NCBI GenBank assembly: GCA_963920525.1
Contig: OY986438.1
Coordinates: forward strand, 127,692,420-127,756,419
Source: Dichetophora obliterata
Taxonomy: Eukaryota > Arthropoda > Insecta > Diptera > Sciomyzidae
Direction of reading: 5' to 3'
Length of the DNA: 64,000 nt
In this document: positions 1 through 11,068 of the stretch, one piece after another
Position numbering within the stretch: position 1 is the first letter of the stretch
How the letters are laid out: every line of letters starts with the position of its first letter
Program-made: the position numbers and the translations under genes
The notes under the pieces: model-generated
Databases searched by the model: none
What the model saw: the letters and a program-made list of their open reading frames with translations, nothing else
Told to the model about the DNA's origin: nothing

Positions 1-380
1 CAGAAAATAAACAGAACTTTGCTTACTATGTCCCGCTTTTCACTCGACAATTCTCGAGCAATGTCACTCGTCACACACGAAAATTCTCGAGCTTGCGGCG
101 AAAGCAAACATTGATCCGAGAGCAATTTTTCTCTTGCTCTGGTAGCAAGATCTCTTTGTCCCGCTTCTCACTCGACAATAATTGCCTTTGCCGCAAGCGA
201 CAAACTGATTATTCGCCTGCATGAGGGGTTTACAAAAGTCCCCTTTCAACCCGAATAGTCAACAAACTACTTGTGGCGAAAGCAATTATTGCTCATAGAA
301 TTGCCGAGTGAATAACGGCCCTTTAGAGTGCATGTAAAACCAAAACAACAATATCAGCAGCTAGTGCACCGTTGCCAGTT
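1..380. repeat. Short direct and inverted modules, no gene
   Basis: A 22 bp module (TGTCCCGCTTTTCACTCGAC and two more bases) at 29-50 recurs at 157-178 with one mismatch. A 17 bp segment at 91-107 (GCTTGCGGCGAAAGCAA) is inverted at 182-198 with two mismatches, so 90-200 could fold. A related GTGGCGAAAGCAA stretch lies near 273-285. This looks like the edge of a repetitive element that continues left of the window. The short open frame on the minus strand here has no recognisable domain. Confidence 0.5.
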
Positions 381-619
381 ATGTTGGAAAAATCCCATTC
401 GTGGTAATTTTTGATTGCCTCTAGGAATTTTTGTTTTTGGGAATTCCTATTAAATTTATTAATTCAGCGTGGTATTTTTTTAATTGGCGTGGGAATTCAG
501 CTGGGTATTTTTTTTTTATTTCCGTGGATGTTTGGTAATATTCTTCTTAAAAAATTTTTTTGTTTTAGTAAACAAAATTTCTTTGTGGTATTTCTAAATT
601 TTTTTTTAAATTACAGTTG

Positions 620-812
620 AAAGTTATCTATATGACCTTGTTATTAATTATGTTGATTTTCTATGATTTAAATACAAATTCTAAATGTTTGATAGCTTAA
701 ATCGTACTTGATTTTAAATACAAATTCTAGTTGTCTGATAGCTTAAAATCGTTTATTGAGCTTAAGGTCAGGTTAGAATAATTAATTGCTCTAACGAATT
801 TTTCCAAAGAAA
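620..812 (+). repeat. Dispersed repeat family D, copy 1
   Basis: It shares long blocks with 1462-1640 (same strand) and with 1655-1890 and 15503-15722 (opposite strand). Diagnostic words are CTATATGACCTTGTTAT, GATTTAAATACAAATTCTAA, TTTATTGAGCTTAAGGTCAG and AATTAATTGCTCTAACGAAT. No open reading frame and no target duplication is visible. It is probably a non-autonomous element of unknown class. Confidence 0.75.
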
Positions 813-840
813 CAACATTTTTAAATTGTTTGTGCATATG

Positions 841-980
841 GGACTTATTGCGGAATTTTGTTATGCGAATGATATTTTTGTGGTAATTTTAAATGCATAT
901 GGAATTTTTGGTGGTATTTTTAAAACGCGTGGAATTTTTGTAGTAATTTTTAATGATCCTGGAATTTTTTTTAATTCTGT
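841..980. repeat. Tandem repeat, exact 30 bp period
   Basis: Units at 871-900, 901-930, 931-960 and a partial one from 961 share the pattern GGAATTTTTG, then TRGTAATTTT, then a variable 10-mer. 841-870 is a weaker unit. Similar GGAATTTTTG / GTGGTATTTTT words are scattered through 395-560, so the array may once have been longer. It lies just right of copy 1 of the dispersed family at 620-812. Confidence 0.7.
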
Positions 981-1461
981 GAAAAAGTAACTTTTTGTCG
1001 GAATTGTTTCAAATTTTAACAGGCAACCTTGGCTTGCAGTAATAAATTTTTTGTAGCCACATACTGGCTCTCTAGCTACATGCATCTGTATTCTCTATTA
1101 TAACCCAACAAGCCATGAATGTGACTGTTCCAGCTAAACGGTACTTAAAACTGAATCGTCTGATTTGGTAGTATGAAAACGACAAGTTTTTATACCTTTA
1201 AACCGTTTTGTATATAATTATAAAGTCCTTTTTTATATTTATCAAGATTCGAATTTAAATTTATGCCATATTCGCTTGATGCGTCGTTTGTTATTGTCTT
1301 TTTTCCCTCTTTTTCACGCGTTCGCCAAAAAACTCTGAAATATGCATTGAATCAGTTGAGTTGCCGTTTATTCTTTAGTTTATTGTTGCAACTTAATAAA
1401 AACTATTTTAAAAAAAAGTTACAATTGTTTAACAACAAATAAAATTAATATAAAACTTAAA

Positions 1462-1890
1462 GTTTCTATATGACCTTGTTATTTATTATGTTGATTTTCC
1501 TTGATTTAAATACAAATTCTAAATGTTTGATAGTTTAAATCATTCTTGATTTTATATACAAATTCTAGTTGTTTGATAGTTTACAATCGTTTATTGAGCT
1601 TTAGGTCAGGTAAGTACAATTAACTGCTCTTACTATTTAATCAAACAGATAACTAATTAATCAGCTAGTGATGTTTTTCTTTTCATAGTGAAAATCTTGT
1701 TGTTGTTTCTATGAAAAAATTCGTTAGAGCAATTAATTGTTCTAACCTGACCTAAAGCTCAATTTTATTTGCAATTTCAACGATTTTAAAGAATCAAACA
1801 ACTAGCCTTTGTATCTAAAATCGAGAATGATTTAAACTATTAAACATTTAGAATTTGTATTAAATCATAGAAAATCAACATTAATATACA
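1462..1890. repeat. Dispersed family D, copies 2 and 3, inverted pair
   Basis: Copy 2 (1462-1640, plus) and copy 3 (1655-1890, minus) face each other across a very short spacer, giving a near-palindrome with arms of about 180 bp. Copy 3 also carries the inner extension (CAGCTAGTGATGTTTT, then GTTGTTGTTTCT) seen in copy 4 at 15503-15722. The pair may be a foldback element, or two insertions head to head. Confidence 0.7.
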
Positions 1891-3455
1891 ACCTTATATA
1901 TGGTACGCTTATATGAAACACACAGTGCATAGTTTGCTGACAATGAAACGGTTCGCTTCAGTGCTTTTAAAAGTGCACACCGTTTTCAACCGAGCCGATT
2001 GGCTATCTGGGTAACAAAAAAAATGAAAGCAACTGATCAGTATTTATATATGTATGTTTTACATACGTGATTACGAACCAAACAAGCAAACACAACAACA
2101 ACAACAACCTTAAAACCAGCATAAGCAGCTACTGCAGCTAAGGAGATTGTGCATTTCTCATACGAATATATGAATTTTTCATCTTCTTAGATTTTGCTAT
2201 TTTATTAGATATACGTTTTATTCCCACTAAAACTGATATTTTGGCATTTTTTTTTCTTTGTACGATGAATATTAAAGGCTGTAGGTATACCCCAAAGTGT
2301 CAAATATCACTTTGAAAAAATTCGTGAAAATGACCCCCATACAAACCGCGCTGTAAGACGTAATTCTACATCAAAATTTAAATAGTTATCATTTTAAAAG
2401 AAATAAAAAAAACAAAAGTTTTTGCAGTATAATATACTTCTGTCTACAGAAAATTGTTGAATAAGCTGCTTCTAAGCGATTAATAACTTTTTGTAAGAAT
2501 TTTTCGGGAGTATGTACCTATTAAAATTATCTGCTGTATTCTGTGTTATAACTATATTCGAACAATTTTTGTACAGTTTTCGAAACAACACGATATAAGA
2601 AAATAATAATTTTAAATTCAGATATTTTTTTAGTACATTGTTCATATAATCTTTTTGTTAGTAATTACAACTCAGTTTTGACAAATAGTTTCCTATACAT
2701 TTTCAAATAATTATTTTAAGTAATAAATAAAGTAAATTTACTGGATATCATGGAAAAACACACATTTCATAATTGGAGATGGTGTAAGTCCTAAAAAAAT
2801 AAAAATGTATGATTTCGTCAGAACGCGGATAGAGATGCATATGCAAATTAAAAATGGAAATTGTTGCATGGAATTATAATACCTAAATAATTATTATGTT
2901 ATATAGGTACTAGGGTAAAAATAATTATATGCCGCTGAAGACTGCCTCTATACCCACCCTTACAAAACTAGTCAAAAACATTAATGATGGTATAATGCCA
3001 CAGAGAGATCGGAGACATAACGATCACGCAATTTTTCATAGAACTTTCAATTTTGTTGTCAAATAAAAAAAATACAACAAACATATAAATATTAACGATA
3101 CTGGTTGACTATTGTCAGAATAGGGCTGTTAGTATATTTCTACTGCTCTTTTTTTATAAAGTTTTGTAAAGTATAAAGATTTTTTTTTATAAAATTTTAT
3201 ATCGCATAATTTATGGAAACCTTATTTATTACACATTCATTTCTAAGTAATTTTCTTTTAAATTCCGGTCGTAATACCAGTTTTTTTTTTTGTTTAATAA
3301 AGTGTGCTTAAATATTTTTATTCCTCTTAATAGAAGAACTAAGAAGAATACTCTTATTTCTTCATATTCTTTGTACTAATGACGGTGTTGTGTGATCTGA
3401 TGATATAGTATCATGGTGTGAAAGGATATTTTTGTTATTACGGTAAAGTATAATA
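1891..3455. other. No gene seen; AT-rich DNA with one dispersed repeat
   Basis: There is a (CAA)n run near 2090-2107. 3040-3130 is similar to 47415-47512, both containing TACTGGTTGACTATTGTC and an adjoining AATAGNGCTGT. 3180-3260 is related to 4040-4110 (TTTTATAAAATTT, then ATAATTTATGGAAACCTTAT), so this segment flanks the Tc1-like element on both sides as a direct repeat. No open frame looks coding. Confidence 0.5.
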
Positions 3456-4006
3456 CAGTGGGTGATCATATAATTAGAGCCACTAGAACTTTTTCACAAA
3501 GAGACGAAAGCTTAGCTACCACAAGCTCAGGAATGGTTTCCAAACCACAAATTTATATTTATGCATGATTCTGCTCCTTATCATAACGCTATGAGTCACT
3601 TAATTCCTTAATGAGAATAAGTCCTTGTTCTTGGCTGGCCCAGAAATTCTCCGTATCTCAACCCGATAGAGAACCTTTGGGAAGCGTGAAATTTCCAAGA
3701 AATTCGTGACCAACAAATGCCAATTAATAGAGCGTTTGATTGAAGTGTGGCACCGAAATTAATTCATAAAATTCAAATGCACCAAATGCATAGAATCTAT
3801 GCCTTAACGAGTAGGTGCAGTCATTGCAGCAAAAGATGGAGGTACCAAATATTGGCAATACAATTTTTTTAATATATTTTTATTCAGTCATAAAAACATA
3901 ATGTTAATGAGAATTTTACTAATAAAATAATTGTGATTCAAAAACATCGTCCATAATGCTTTTACTTGACCCGAAACTAAGAAAATAATAATATGATCAC
4001 CCACTG
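3456..4006 (+). mobile_element. Deleted Tc1-like element with TIRs and TA duplication
   Basis: The two ends read CAGTGGGTGATCATAT on opposite strands, with about 21 bp of terminal inverted repeat and one mismatch. TA flanks both sides (3454-3455 and 4007-4008), as expected for the Tc1/mariner superfamily. The element is only 551 bp, about a third of a full Tc1 element. It has lost the N-terminal half of its transposase and cannot be autonomous. Confidence 0.88.
3557..3850 (+). pseudogene. Tc1-like transposase, C-terminal remnant
   Basis: Conceptual translation in shifting frames shows a block reading MHDSAPYHNA near 3564, which matches the second catalytic Asp region of Tc1 transposases. WPRNSPYLNPIENLWEA near 3637-3690 follows. 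It corresponds to the Tc1 motif around the third catalytic residue, with Glu kept in IENLW and the usual Asp of SPDL changed to Tyr. Stops and frameshifts interrupt the rest. The helix-turn-helix region and first catalytic Asp are absent through the internal deletion. It lies wholly inside the 3456-4006 element and reads in one direction only, so it is a dead remnant. Confidence 0.82.
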
Positions 4007-4196
4007 TATGTTAGCAATATACTACTCTTTCCTAGTAAACTTTTTTATAAAATTTCATTTTTCATAATTTATTGAAACCTTATGTATTACTAACTCATTC
4101 CTTAAATTCTCTCCACACGCAAAATTCAATTCTTGAATCCAAGTTTTCTTAGCAATCGGTCCACAGCATTTGTGCACTGCGTAAAACTTTGTTTTT

Positions 4197-4198
<2 letters not shown>

Positions 4199-4231
<33 letters not shown>
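4199..4231. repeat. (TC)n microsatellite
   Basis: An uninterrupted TC dinucleotide tract of about 16 units. The minus-strand open frame here owes its RERERE stretch to this tract and is not a gene. Confidence 0.95.
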
Positions 4232-4235
<4 letters not shown>

Positions 4236-5261
4236 TATTTGTTGTTGTTTGAACTATACGTTGATGACTAAATTTTGGAAAATGAATAATTAATATCGCC
4301 TGCGGTCGAAATTCGACCCACTGTGTGAAAAGAAGTGAGCAAAAATGAAAACTTAAGTAGCGTATGTTAAGGCACTCTAGCGCAGATTTGAGAAAACAGA
4401 ACATTAAATATGCTTAGATAACATGACAGCATTCGTTTGTCATTTGTGTAGCCTTGAAGTTTGTGTACCTTACATAACATAAACTCTTAACTATAATCTT
4501 TTAAAAATGAAAACAATCTTTGCCATTCCGTGGCTTCAATGTAAGAACCGCTTAGCAACAATATTATCAACAGAGCTTATATCTCTGTAAGTGAAATAAC
4601 GTGTATGAGCTATTTCTATTATTAATCCTACCAACATTTCTTTCAAACATTTCCAGCCCCTTTCAGTCAACTTTTTGGGACCCCCCCCCAAAAAAAACTC
4701 AATAAATGAAGAAAATTTTTGGTAATAGATAATGCTGTTATAACCCCTGAGGTGATTCTTAGATGAGTTAAATGTATAATATGGTCATATTTTATTTTCA
4801 ACCTCAACATTTCCTTAAACACCTATCTGCCTCTCATGGTTTCGCATTTTTTGGAGAGAAAAATTTCATTTTCATTTTGGGCTTATTTTATATTGTTGAA
4901 TAGGTAATTTTGCCAAATTTGCCTTTTACCTTTACTTTAATTTATTTGAAAATTTTTAATTTATGTTCTTCGACCCTATCTTTAAAATCAATTTCCTAAC
5001 AACAAAGGATGGAGCCCCCAACCACCAAAATGTTCTCTTTAAAATTTAAGTCCCTTCAATTACCTTTCCTACGGCAGTTCGAAATTAAAATTCGGTTAAG
5101 AAACTCCCTTGTTAGTCAAAAAAATATTTGTATTTAGATGTTGAAATGATCATATCTCATTAGCCCATTATGTGCCAAACTTCATTTTATATAGCTGAAA
5201 AGGTAATTTTACCAGCTTTATGAAACAATTTTTTTTTTAATTTTTTAAATGGTATTATTAA
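4232..5261. other. No gene seen; AT-rich DNA
   Basis: There is a C-run followed by an A-run near 4680-4697. Two loosely similar segments, 4880-4950 and 5170-5230 (TTATAT, then GTTGAATAGGTAATTTT or GCTGAAAAGGTAATTTT), suggest an old local duplication. Nothing else is recognisable. Confidence 0.4.
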
Positions 5262-5856
5262 GTTTTTAATTTCAGTCAGTGATGCTCCATGTAACATTTC
5301 ATCCAAATCGGAGATGGTCATTCAGTAATTTTTTATTTTCTTGTACGTTTAGAATGGAATTGCTGTATACTGTTATTTTTCTCAATCAACTTTTTTTCAT
5401 ACAAAAACACGTTGTACTGAGAAAATCTATAGTTTTCGAGATTTCGAAATAATTGTTATATCAAAATAACGGGAATTTTTCTTAATTTACTAGTTGTAAG
5501 AAATTTCACCATCACAATATTTATTCACACATGTTCATTATCAATGTCTCAAATTTAATCTTACATCATGTTCTCCCATCTCTTATAGTTTAGCCTCCAT
5601 TTAAGAAACGCTTTTTACACGATAATGTTTCAGGCCAAAGGTCGCCAATCTAAAATCCAATTATATTGTGTAAGCCTTCTTATCCAGATGGAAATTTCTT
5701 ACTCAAATGAAAATAAACGTTCAACATTCATATTACGGGTCGTGTTTCCGGACATCTATGGTGCAATACCTTTCGAATGATATACGTTTCATTGTCCTTT
5801 CTCCAAAATAAATATTAAAAGCGTACGACAACTTTTGATGTTCACGTATTTATGTA

Positions 5857-7589
5857 AAGGGTGTTTTTTACAGAGTGATACAAGTTTGAGTTGGCATCAC
5901 TGATTTATTTGACCACCCATTGACCCTGTTCTCACTCTCCTTAAAAAAGGCAGAGTAATGGCGTTATTTTGACAATATGCATCTGTCAGGTGTTCTTACT
6001 ACCGACTCTTTTACGACCGCCTCATTTTGAATTCCGAGAACAGTCAATAAAATGTGCTGTTAAATTTCGGAAAATTCATTACCTTGTTAGTCTTAAATTA
6101 AACAGCAACACAAAAAATTAGAAATAAGTGAAAGTGAAAACCCAACCAATGCAAAACAAAATTTATTTGCACTAAACCATAAGAAAACCAAGAGGAAAAT
6201 GACAAACAACGAAACTTCAAAATAACAGACGTCAAAATGAATCGCAAAATTTTTAAAATTTTTGAAAATGCTGCCTTACGTAACTTGTCTCCTTCCCACT
6301 TCCCACCTTTTCTGTGTACGTCAAAATTAATCCGATGCTCCGCCTAACGTAAGGCGCGTGCAAACAGGCTCATTTAACAGCTAATAGTTGCTTTTTGTTT
6401 AGTTTGCTTTGACATTTTATTATGGATCGACTTACACCAGAGCAACGCGTAATTTTCAATCAAAATAATGGTTCTGTTCGTCAAACTTATCGTGCACTTC
6501 GTCCATTTTATGGCGTACATAATCGTCCTTCAGAGCTGCTAATTCGAAGAACAATAGATTGTTTTCGGACCACATTTACTGTTACTGATAATGTGCATCC
6601 CGTGAGACGCCGAACAGTGCGCACTGAAGAATCTGTAGCCGCTGTACAGGAAAGCATTGAAGATGATCCAAATCAACCAATTCGTCGCCGTTCTCAGCAA
6701 CTGGGGTTGTGTCCTTCCACTTTATGGAAGATTTTACAAAAAGATCTTGGCTTAAACCTTTCAAGATTCAACTTGTGCAGGAATTAAAGCCAAACGACCA
6801 TCAATTCGGCGAATGGGCTGAAGCACAAATTGATATTGATTTTGAATTTCCATGGAAAATTTTATTTTCCGATGAAGCCCATTTTTTGGTTGAATGGGTA
6901 CGTAAATGAACAGAATTGTCGTATTTGGAGTGAGGAGAAGCCACAAGCTTTTGTCGAAACACCATTACATCCACAGAAAATTACTGTTTGGTGCGCTTTA
7001 TGGGCTGGCGGAGTCATTGGCACATATGTCTTCAAAAACGATGATGGTCAGAATGTTACTGTCAATGGTGAACGGTATAGGAACATGATTCGAAGTTTTT
7101 TCGTACCTCAATTAGCTGGCATTAATCTTGCTGATATGTGGTTCCAACAGGACGGAGCCACATGCCACATAGCGGACGCTACAATTTATTTACTCAAGGA
7201 AACTTTTGACGAAAAAATAATTTCACGAAATGGCCCAATTAATTGGCCTCCAAGATCGTGTGATTTAACCCCATTGGATTATTTTCTTTGGGGTAATGTA
7301 AAGTCACTTGTCTACGTCGATAAACCACAAACAATTGAACACCTGGAAGTCAACATTCGAAGAGTTATCGGCGAGATACGGCGGCAAATGCTGCGAAAAG
7401 TTTGGTAAAATTGGTGTTCCAGATTGCGCCTTGTACGCGCCAGCCATGGCGGTCACATGGCCGAAATTAAATTAAAACAATAATATCATAAAATTTTCTA
7501 TTCAATAAGGCCCGTATTATTGATATTTAAAATATATTATTATGTTTTATTATGATTTGAATTTATATCACTCTATAAAAATCACCCTT
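5857..7589 (+). mobile_element. Mariner-like element, DD41D (rosa-type), near full length
   Basis: The ends AAGGGTGTTTTTTACAGAGT and the inverse of the right end (AAGGGTGATTTTTATAGAGT) differ at two positions over 20 bp, and the similarity runs a few bases further. TA lies at 5855-5856 and 7590-7591. The element is 1733 bp. Its 565 bp leader before the transposase is long for a mariner-like element, so it may hold another small insertion. The paralogous repeat at 16390-16430 shows the empty site, which confirms both ends. From memory, DD41D spacing is typical of the rosa group first described in tephritid flies. Confidence 0.93.
6422..7483 (+). pseudogene. DD41D mariner-like transposase, three disabling changes
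   Basis: It would be a cut-and-paste transposase of about 353 residues acting on its own TIRs. The N-terminus (from ATG 6422) has two helix-turn-helix-like regions, about residues 5-60 and 75-115 (IRRRSQQLGLCPSTLWKIL), joined by a basic HPVRRR linker. The catalytic residues are Asp in FSDEAHF (near residue 151), Asp in FQQDGATCH (244) and Asp in LTPLDYFLWG (286). 41 residues separate the last two. Three breaks are visible: one base missing in the A-run 6754-6756, one extra T in 6882-6887, and TAA at 7406-7408. After that stop the frame stays open for 24 codons and ends at 7481-7483, with a plausible family C-terminus. Both frameshifts lie in homopolymers, so assembly error is possible. The family is secure; loss of function is likely. 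Confidence 0.92.
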
Positions 7590-8153
7590 TATAACTTATG
7601 GTAAAACGATAGAGCATTTTAACCGCAAAATTCAAATAACAAGATTTAACTTTTTCCGAAAACCCGTAGAAAATATTTTAGAATATTGAATAAAATATTA
7701 ATATAAAAAATTTTTTAACGTAGCGCACGACCTACCTCCCGAATGTTTAATCGAAAAATGTCTACTTTAAAATGGAATAAAAATATCAACACTGGCTCAA
7801 TAAATCTGCGTTCTTTTTTAAAATTAAAGCGTGTACTTTTATTTAGAACCCTTTTTATTTTGTATTGTCTAAGCAACGCTGGTTGAATGTGTCCAAAAAG
7901 AGAGAAAAGAAAAAACTACAACAACCACACAGCTAATAAAGCGAATGTGTGAGTAGAATGTGTGGCCTCCCAGCCAGCATTTTTAGTCGCGGTAGTCGCT
8001 TGCGATCAGCGAAACGATAGAATTAATCGTAAACGAGCTCGTATTCTAATCGTATGAGTTCCGAGTATCGGAAGTAACTGTTGGCCGTTATGATCTCTTC
8101 AAAAACAGTCGTTTGCGATGCATTAAAATCGCGCTTTAACGCGTCGTCAAGAA

Positions 8154-8308
8154 GTATCGTAAAAGAGTCAGCTACACGATTGTTAAAAGGTTTGTTTTTC
8201 AATCATCTAAACTGATCGTTAAAGAGTCGCCTTTACGATTGTTGAAAGTTCCGTTTTTGAAGCTTCGATACTGATCCTGAAATGATCGCCTAGGTGATTG
8301 TTAAAAGT
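8154..8308. repeat. Subterminal tandem repeat, about 59 bp x 2.6
   Basis: Three successive copies of ATCGT(T)AAAGAGTCGCC, then ACGATTGTTGAAAG, start near 8154, 8214 and 8272, close to the left end of the 7969-9361 element. Subterminal arrays of this kind are often transposase binding sites. That role is inferred here. Confidence 0.65.
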
Positions 8309-8511
8309 TTACACCTAAAGCCACTTTTCATAGAAATGGTTATGGATATGATTTGAAAGCTTATTTTAAATAATTATTAGTTTGTATAAAAATTAAATGA
8401 ATGGCAAATTTTTCAGGTTTTTTTGCAACAAAAGAATATATTAGTATAAATAAGGTTAAGAATAAATAAATAAGAAAAAATAAGTAAGTAAAATATAAGG
8501 CAGTTACATGA

Positions 8512-8915
8512 GGTTATTAATTTGTTTAAGTTTTCCACTCCGTAATGGATGTAGGCACTATCGTTCATTTTTGCAGCCACTACTTCTTTTGGTGTTTTCT
8601 TTAACGTCCTAACATATTTCGTGACACAAATATTGTGTTCTTTAAAAAGGCTAGAAGTGCATTCATTGCACGACCACTAAATGAAAATGCACTTGACCAT
8701 TTGCAAATATTTTTGATAAAAAGAACTGATACGTTTATATTTTCACACACTTCTTCGACATTAAAATCATAATCAGATTCGGCAAAATAACAATTGTCGA
8801 AATTGTCTGAATCTGACGCAACTTCTACTTTAAAATTTAATATTTGTGCATTTTCACAATATACAGATTTTTCATTTATTGAAACACTAGTTCTTTCTTT
8901 TTTTTTTTTTTGCAA
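8512..8915 (-). pseudogene. Transposon-encoded ORF, N-terminal fragment, class unknown
   Basis: The main frame runs 8915 to 8601 (104 codons). It is acidic in the middle (ASDSDNFDN, SDYDFN) and then has a helical stretch KWSSAFSFSGRAMNALLAFL followed by KNTIFVSRN. After a one-base shift near 8605 it continues as TLKKTPKEVVAAKMND and IHYGVENLNKL. The order of a helical NALL segment, a short basic loop, LKKTPK and a YIHYG block resembles the start of a protein family I have seen repeatedly in insect transposons, but I cannot name its superfamily. There is no catalytic domain downstream before the element ends, so it is truncated or internally deleted. It lies inside the 7969-9361 element. Confidence 0.5.
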
Positions 8916-9575
8916 CTTTCACTAAAAACTGATTAGAAGCTTCCCGCTTGCTTCTTAAACGTAATGCGTACGTTGACATTTTTTTTAGTGCGACACAACT
9001 GTATATAAATTAAATAAATAAATATTGCCAAATAATATTTTTAAAATATTCAATCACGATAACGTCACTACTTAAAGTCCACGACACAACTAAAACGAAA
9101 AAATCACTGAAAGCTGCAAAGCAAACAAATTTTTTTTAGACTTCGGATAACGGTACAATCAATAGTCGTTTTTTGTATGCTTGCACGTGTTCGATTTGAA
9201 ATTCAGCAGAAAGCAAGTATGTTTTTTAATAAACAATCATCATTTCTACGCTTTTATTCTACGCTTTTTTTAGTGTACCTCGCACCACAATCGTTATATA
9301 GTGTAAAAAAAGCGTCGCAAAATAACGCGCTCGTCAGACAATCGCGTCAATGCTGGCAGGGTTAGTTTCTTGTTGATGTTTATATATGCGAAAATAAAGT
9401 GTTTTTAATTTCTAATTTTTACCTATCCTTATGACGAAGCATTTGATTAAAAATTATATTGTGCACTTGCTACGAACCAGAGCTTTCGAATGATATAAGT
9501 TTCATTCAAATGTATTGTCAAAAAGTCGATACAAAGGGGGCTAAAGATATGTGTTTGCGTACTAATATATAGATT

Positions 9576-11064
9576 AAAAAATAAAAAGCCAATTTCAATA
9601 AAATTGCTCACAAATGTGTCAAAAATCAATTTTAATTGTTTTCATTTCTTCCCATGGTTATACAGATTTTCCTAAGCTTTATTTTTTATTTATTTTTAAA
9701 ACACTATCATATAGTAGAAACTGAGATAAAATGGAGTGGGAAACTTTAAAAAAAGTGTTTTTCTTTGCATGAAATTGGTCGGAAGTGCTCTAAAAATTAA
9801 TTACGTCGATTTAAAGTGTTCTTACTGTTTTAATAACTTTTAATAACCTTTTGTTTTGTGACATTTTAAGAATGTATTACGAACTGAGTCAGATTAGGTG
9901 ATTAGTCCAAAAAAAATAGAAATAAATTTGCAAAAAATAACAAAAACACAAATACATATTTTATTTGGATTAGAAAAAAAACACCACAGATATAACGAAA
10001 AAACCAAAATAGCACCATACAGACCATTTAAAAAAAATTTTTTTCGAATATATCATTCAAATGTCTAACGATTGAGATGGTGTCAAAAATAGGTTTACTT
10101 TTCTTCCATACAAGGTGATACGTTCTTGTGACCAACCCACTATCTAGTCTAGGGTTAGCAGCTTCCGAAACAGTACTGTATAGTCTCTTTTGTGATTGAC
10201 TCCAAACAAAATTGTTTTTGTTGTTGTTGCTTTTGTTATTGTTACCTTCTTCAAACTGTCTTGATCTAAAAAGCTCACAATTCATCATCATGTAAAAATT
10301 CAAAGAATAGATCACAATTAATTATCAAGTTTACCAAGAATATTTAAAAATTTATGGAACATAATATTTTCTTCAGTTACGTTGGTAAGTAAGTTAACAA
10401 CATTGTGGTTAAAACTATTTTGTCTCATATTCTCTGCAATTGCTGAAAAAGGTTCGAGGATATGCATCAAGTTTAGTTTTTCTACACTGCAGAATCGACG
10501 GAACGACTTAGAGAGTTTGATCTCTTACGCAGCTATAGAAAAGCTAGAAAGTAAAATAGCATGCGTAGGGCGAGTTTTCTTCTGAATTTCATAATATTTA
10601 ATCAATGTATCTATTTCGTACGTCCCTTCATTATTAGTTTGAATTAAATATTGATTTATGTTTTTATTATTTTGATTTTGCACTTTTGATCACGCATCCG
10701 CGTGAATAACTTCACATTCGCATATCCATCAGTATGTTTATCTTAGAATACTTTTTTTCTACGATTAAAATCTTGTTATTTTTATTGAATAGAAATGTTT
10801 TCCACAACTTTTGAAAAAATATCTATTGAACTGATTACATTGCTTATAAAATGACCACAAATAATACACAATTATTGAAGTAAGCCCTTTCAAGAAAGTG
10901 TATTTTTTTACGAATTGGCTTATTTTAATCTTTATTTAATTTAGACAAATTTTTGAGAGTAATTTATGAATCCAACTTTCGATACATGTATTATAGCAAA
11001 AATAGAAGGTTTCGATTTTGCACTGGTTTAACTTCATTTTTATTGAAACCGCTGCAAATAAAAC
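9576..11064. other. No gene seen; AT-rich DNA
   Basis: A 95-codon minus-strand frame at 10028-10315 is Asn-rich because of a GTT/TTG tract near 10210-10230 and has no recognisable domain. Nothing else is supported. Confidence 0.4.
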
Positions 11065-11068
11065 TTAA

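Larger units (their letters stand above)
7969..9361. mobile_element. TIR element with CCC(A/T)GCCAGCATT ends, inside unit A
   Basis: The left end reads CCCAGCCAGCATT and the right end, inverted, CCCTGCCAGCATT. CG-rich subterminal words (TCGCG) follow on both sides. Comparison with unit B (around 15998-16022) shows the sequence without the insert, which puts both boundaries within a few bases. No clean target duplication is left: the flanks read GGCCT and TTAGT where B has GCTTAGT. The CCC/GGG ends beside TTA are reminiscent of piggyBac-type elements, but that is not established. The element is 1393 bp with one decayed ORF on the minus strand. Confidence 0.75.
5262..9575 (+). repeat. Repeat unit A, inverted partner of 15790-17290
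   Basis: Three segments (5262-5854, 7592-7968 and 9362-9575, about 1.18 kb together) match 15790-17290 in reverse orientation and in collinear order. Shared words include CATTTCATCCAAATCGGAGA-type sequence near 5295, CAGGCCAAAGGTCGCCAATC near 5632, AACACTGGCTCAATAAATCT near 7788 and GGGGCTAAAGATATGTGTTT near 9537. The gaps in A are two later insertions (5857-7589 and 7969-9361) that B lacks. No open frame is visible in the shared sequence, so the nature of the unit is unknown. It could be a transposon remnant or an inverted segmental duplication. Confidence 0.85.

Noticed and set aside
4126..4404. 92-codon minus-strand frame with an RERERE run
   Set aside because: The run is the translation of the (TC)n microsatellite at 4199-4231; nothing else suggests coding.
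10028..10315. Asn-rich 95-codon minus-strand frame
   Set aside because: The Asn run comes from a GTT trinucleotide tract; no domain, no neighbouring exon signal.
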